Below, piece by piece: positions 5,411-6,322 of a DNA stretch of 6,322 bases. Under the pieces are notes generated by a model. That model had not been told where the DNA came from, did not search any database, and worked only from the letters and a program-made list of their open reading frames with translations. The stretch covers positions 1 through 6,322 of the forward strand of contig JABDBU010000037.1 in assembly GCA_013288455.1 (NCBI GenBank), read 5' to 3'. The DNA is from Gammaproteobacteria bacterium (lineage in GTDB: Bacteria > Pseudomonadota > Gammaproteobacteria > Diplorickettsiales > Diplorickettsiaceae). Every line of letters begins with the position of its first letter. Positions within the stretch are counted from its first letter, which is position 1. A program made the position numbers and the translations under genes.

Positions 5411-6322
5411 ATGCGTCATGCTTTGTTTTTGGCATGCAGTTTTTTTTGCTGCTTAGCCCTAGCCACTAGGGTTTATGCGCTGACTTTCGTGTTACCTGAT
5501 GCTCAAAACAACATTATAGGTCACGTGCAATGGACGCAAGCACTGCCCGGTGATACATTCGATAAAATAGGACGACGTTACGATCTAGGTTATCTGGAAT
5601 TAATGGAATCAAACCCTACTATCGATCCCGTACATCCCATTCCTGGCACGATCATCGTCCTTCCTAGCCGTTTTATTTTACCGCCAGGACCGCGCAAAGG
5701 CCTGGTCATTAATTTGGCTGAATTGCGAGCTTATTACTATCCACCTCATCGTCATATCGTCCACACGTACCCAGTGGGTATTGGTCGAGAGGGTTGGGAT
5801 ACGCCCTTAGGAGACTCGTGGATTGCACAAAAAATTATTGATCCTGTATGGCAAGTGCCGACCTCTATACGCAAGGATCGCGCTAAAGATGGTGTACACT
5901 TGCCAAGTAAGGTACCACCAGGACCCGATAATCCATTAGGAGGTTATGCAATGCGCCTTAAACAAGAGACTTACTTAATTCACGGTACAAATAGCTCTGA
6001 AGGGATTGGACGGCGTAGTAGTGCAGGGTGTATTCGTATGTTCCCTGAAGATATTGAAGAGTTATTTCCTCAAATGAAGCGTAAGGAACGGGTTTTTATC
6101 ATGGATTCCCCTTATAAGATCGGTTGGGCAGGAGATAAACTTTATTTGGAAGTGCATACACCACTGCAGTGGCAACCAGGCTTAGAATTAACCTATATTG
6201 CTGCAGTGAAGGCTTATGTACAAAAAAATATTCAAATCAACAACGCGAGAATAGTCAATATTCAGTTGGAAAAAATCAACGCGATCGCTAGAGATCAAAA
6301 CGGGATTCCGCAAATCATAGGC
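5411..6322 (+). CDS. Periplasmic L,D-transpeptidase, YbiS/ErfK family (C-terminus cut by window edge)
   Basis: The frame is open from the ATG at 5411 to the window end, giving 304 codons without a stop; E. coli YbiS is about 306 residues, so it is probably nearly complete. A signal peptide (1-23, ending VYA) is followed by a LysM-like segment (about 39-85: ALPGDTFDKIGRRYDLG, LMESNPTIDP, PGTIIVLP). The YkuD catalytic domain spans about 97-220: GLVINLAELRAYYYPP, YPVGIGREGWDTPLG, VPPGPDNPLGGYAMRL, then HGTN (191-194) and SAGCIRM (204-210), with H191 and nucleophile C207. A C-terminal extension (WAGDKLYLEVHTPL onward) resembles YbiS. The family forms 3-3 cross-links or attaches Braun-type lipoproteins or, in some bacteria, outer-membrane barrels to meso-DAP; which applies here cannot be read. 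Upstream in frame is a stop at 5393 and no other start codon, so the ATG stands despite lacking a clear Shine-Dalgarno. Transcribed divergently from rodA. Confidence 0.95.
   Translation, partial: MRHALFLACSFFCCLALATRVYALTFVLPDAQNNIIGHVQWTQALPGDTFDKIGRRYDLGYLELMESNPTIDPVHPIPGTIIVLPSRFILPPGPRKGLVINLAELRAYYYPPHRHIVHTYPVGIGREGWDTPLGDSWIAQKIIDPVWQVPTSIRKDRAKDGVHLPSKVPPGPDNPLGGYAMRLKQETYLIHGTNSSEGIGRRSSAGCIRMFPEDIEELFPQMKRKERVFIMDSPYKIGWAGDKLYLEVHTPLQWQPGLELTYIAAVKAYVQKNIQINNARIVNIQLEKINAIARDQNGIPQIIG

Noticed and set aside
1..6322. Mobile element, defence island or CRISPR content
   Set aside because: No transposase, integrase, direct repeat array or defence-type domain appears on either strand, and all coding space is taken by envelope genes.

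Overview
This window looks like an AT-rich gammaproteobacterial chromosome, roughly 40% G+C by eye. The proteins read like those of the Legionellales/Coxiellaceae side of the class, but that placement is an inference from protein style, gene order and composition; no marker gene is present. All six genes concern the cell envelope, and there is no phage, transposon, CRISPR or RNA gene.

Layout. Five genes lie on the minus strand and read right to left: rodA (5191-4076), mltB (4063-3050), rlpA (3066-2215), a GT87/DUF2029-type membrane glycosyltransferase (2187-748) and lgt (736 to beyond the left edge). Spacing is 12 bp, a 17 bp overlap, 27 bp and 11 bp, so they probably form one transcription unit. 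A weak hairpin with a T-run between rlpA and the glycosyltransferase may split or attenuate it. A 219 bp divergent intergenic region (5192-5410) separates rodA from a plus-strand L,D-transpeptidase gene (5411 to beyond the right edge). That region holds two inverted repeats and only weak promoter-like matches.

How the genes fit together. RodA polymerises glycan strands from lipid II during elongation. MltB and RlpA cleave glycan strands, RlpA through its DPBB domain with a SPOR domain for denuded septal glycan. The L,D-transpeptidase makes 3-3 cross-links or anchors proteins to peptidoglycan. Lgt lipidates prolipoproteins, including the RlpA encoded two genes upstream. The GT87-like enzyme probably moves a sugar from a polyprenyl-phosphate donor onto an extracytoplasmic acceptor, which cannot be named from sequence.

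What stands out is the arrangement rather than any new protein family. rodA lies first in its operon with no PBP2 gene before it, the usual rlpA-dacA continuation is replaced by a glycosyltransferase and lgt, and the divergent control region is shared with an L,D-transpeptidase. I did not find a convincing previously undescribed system.
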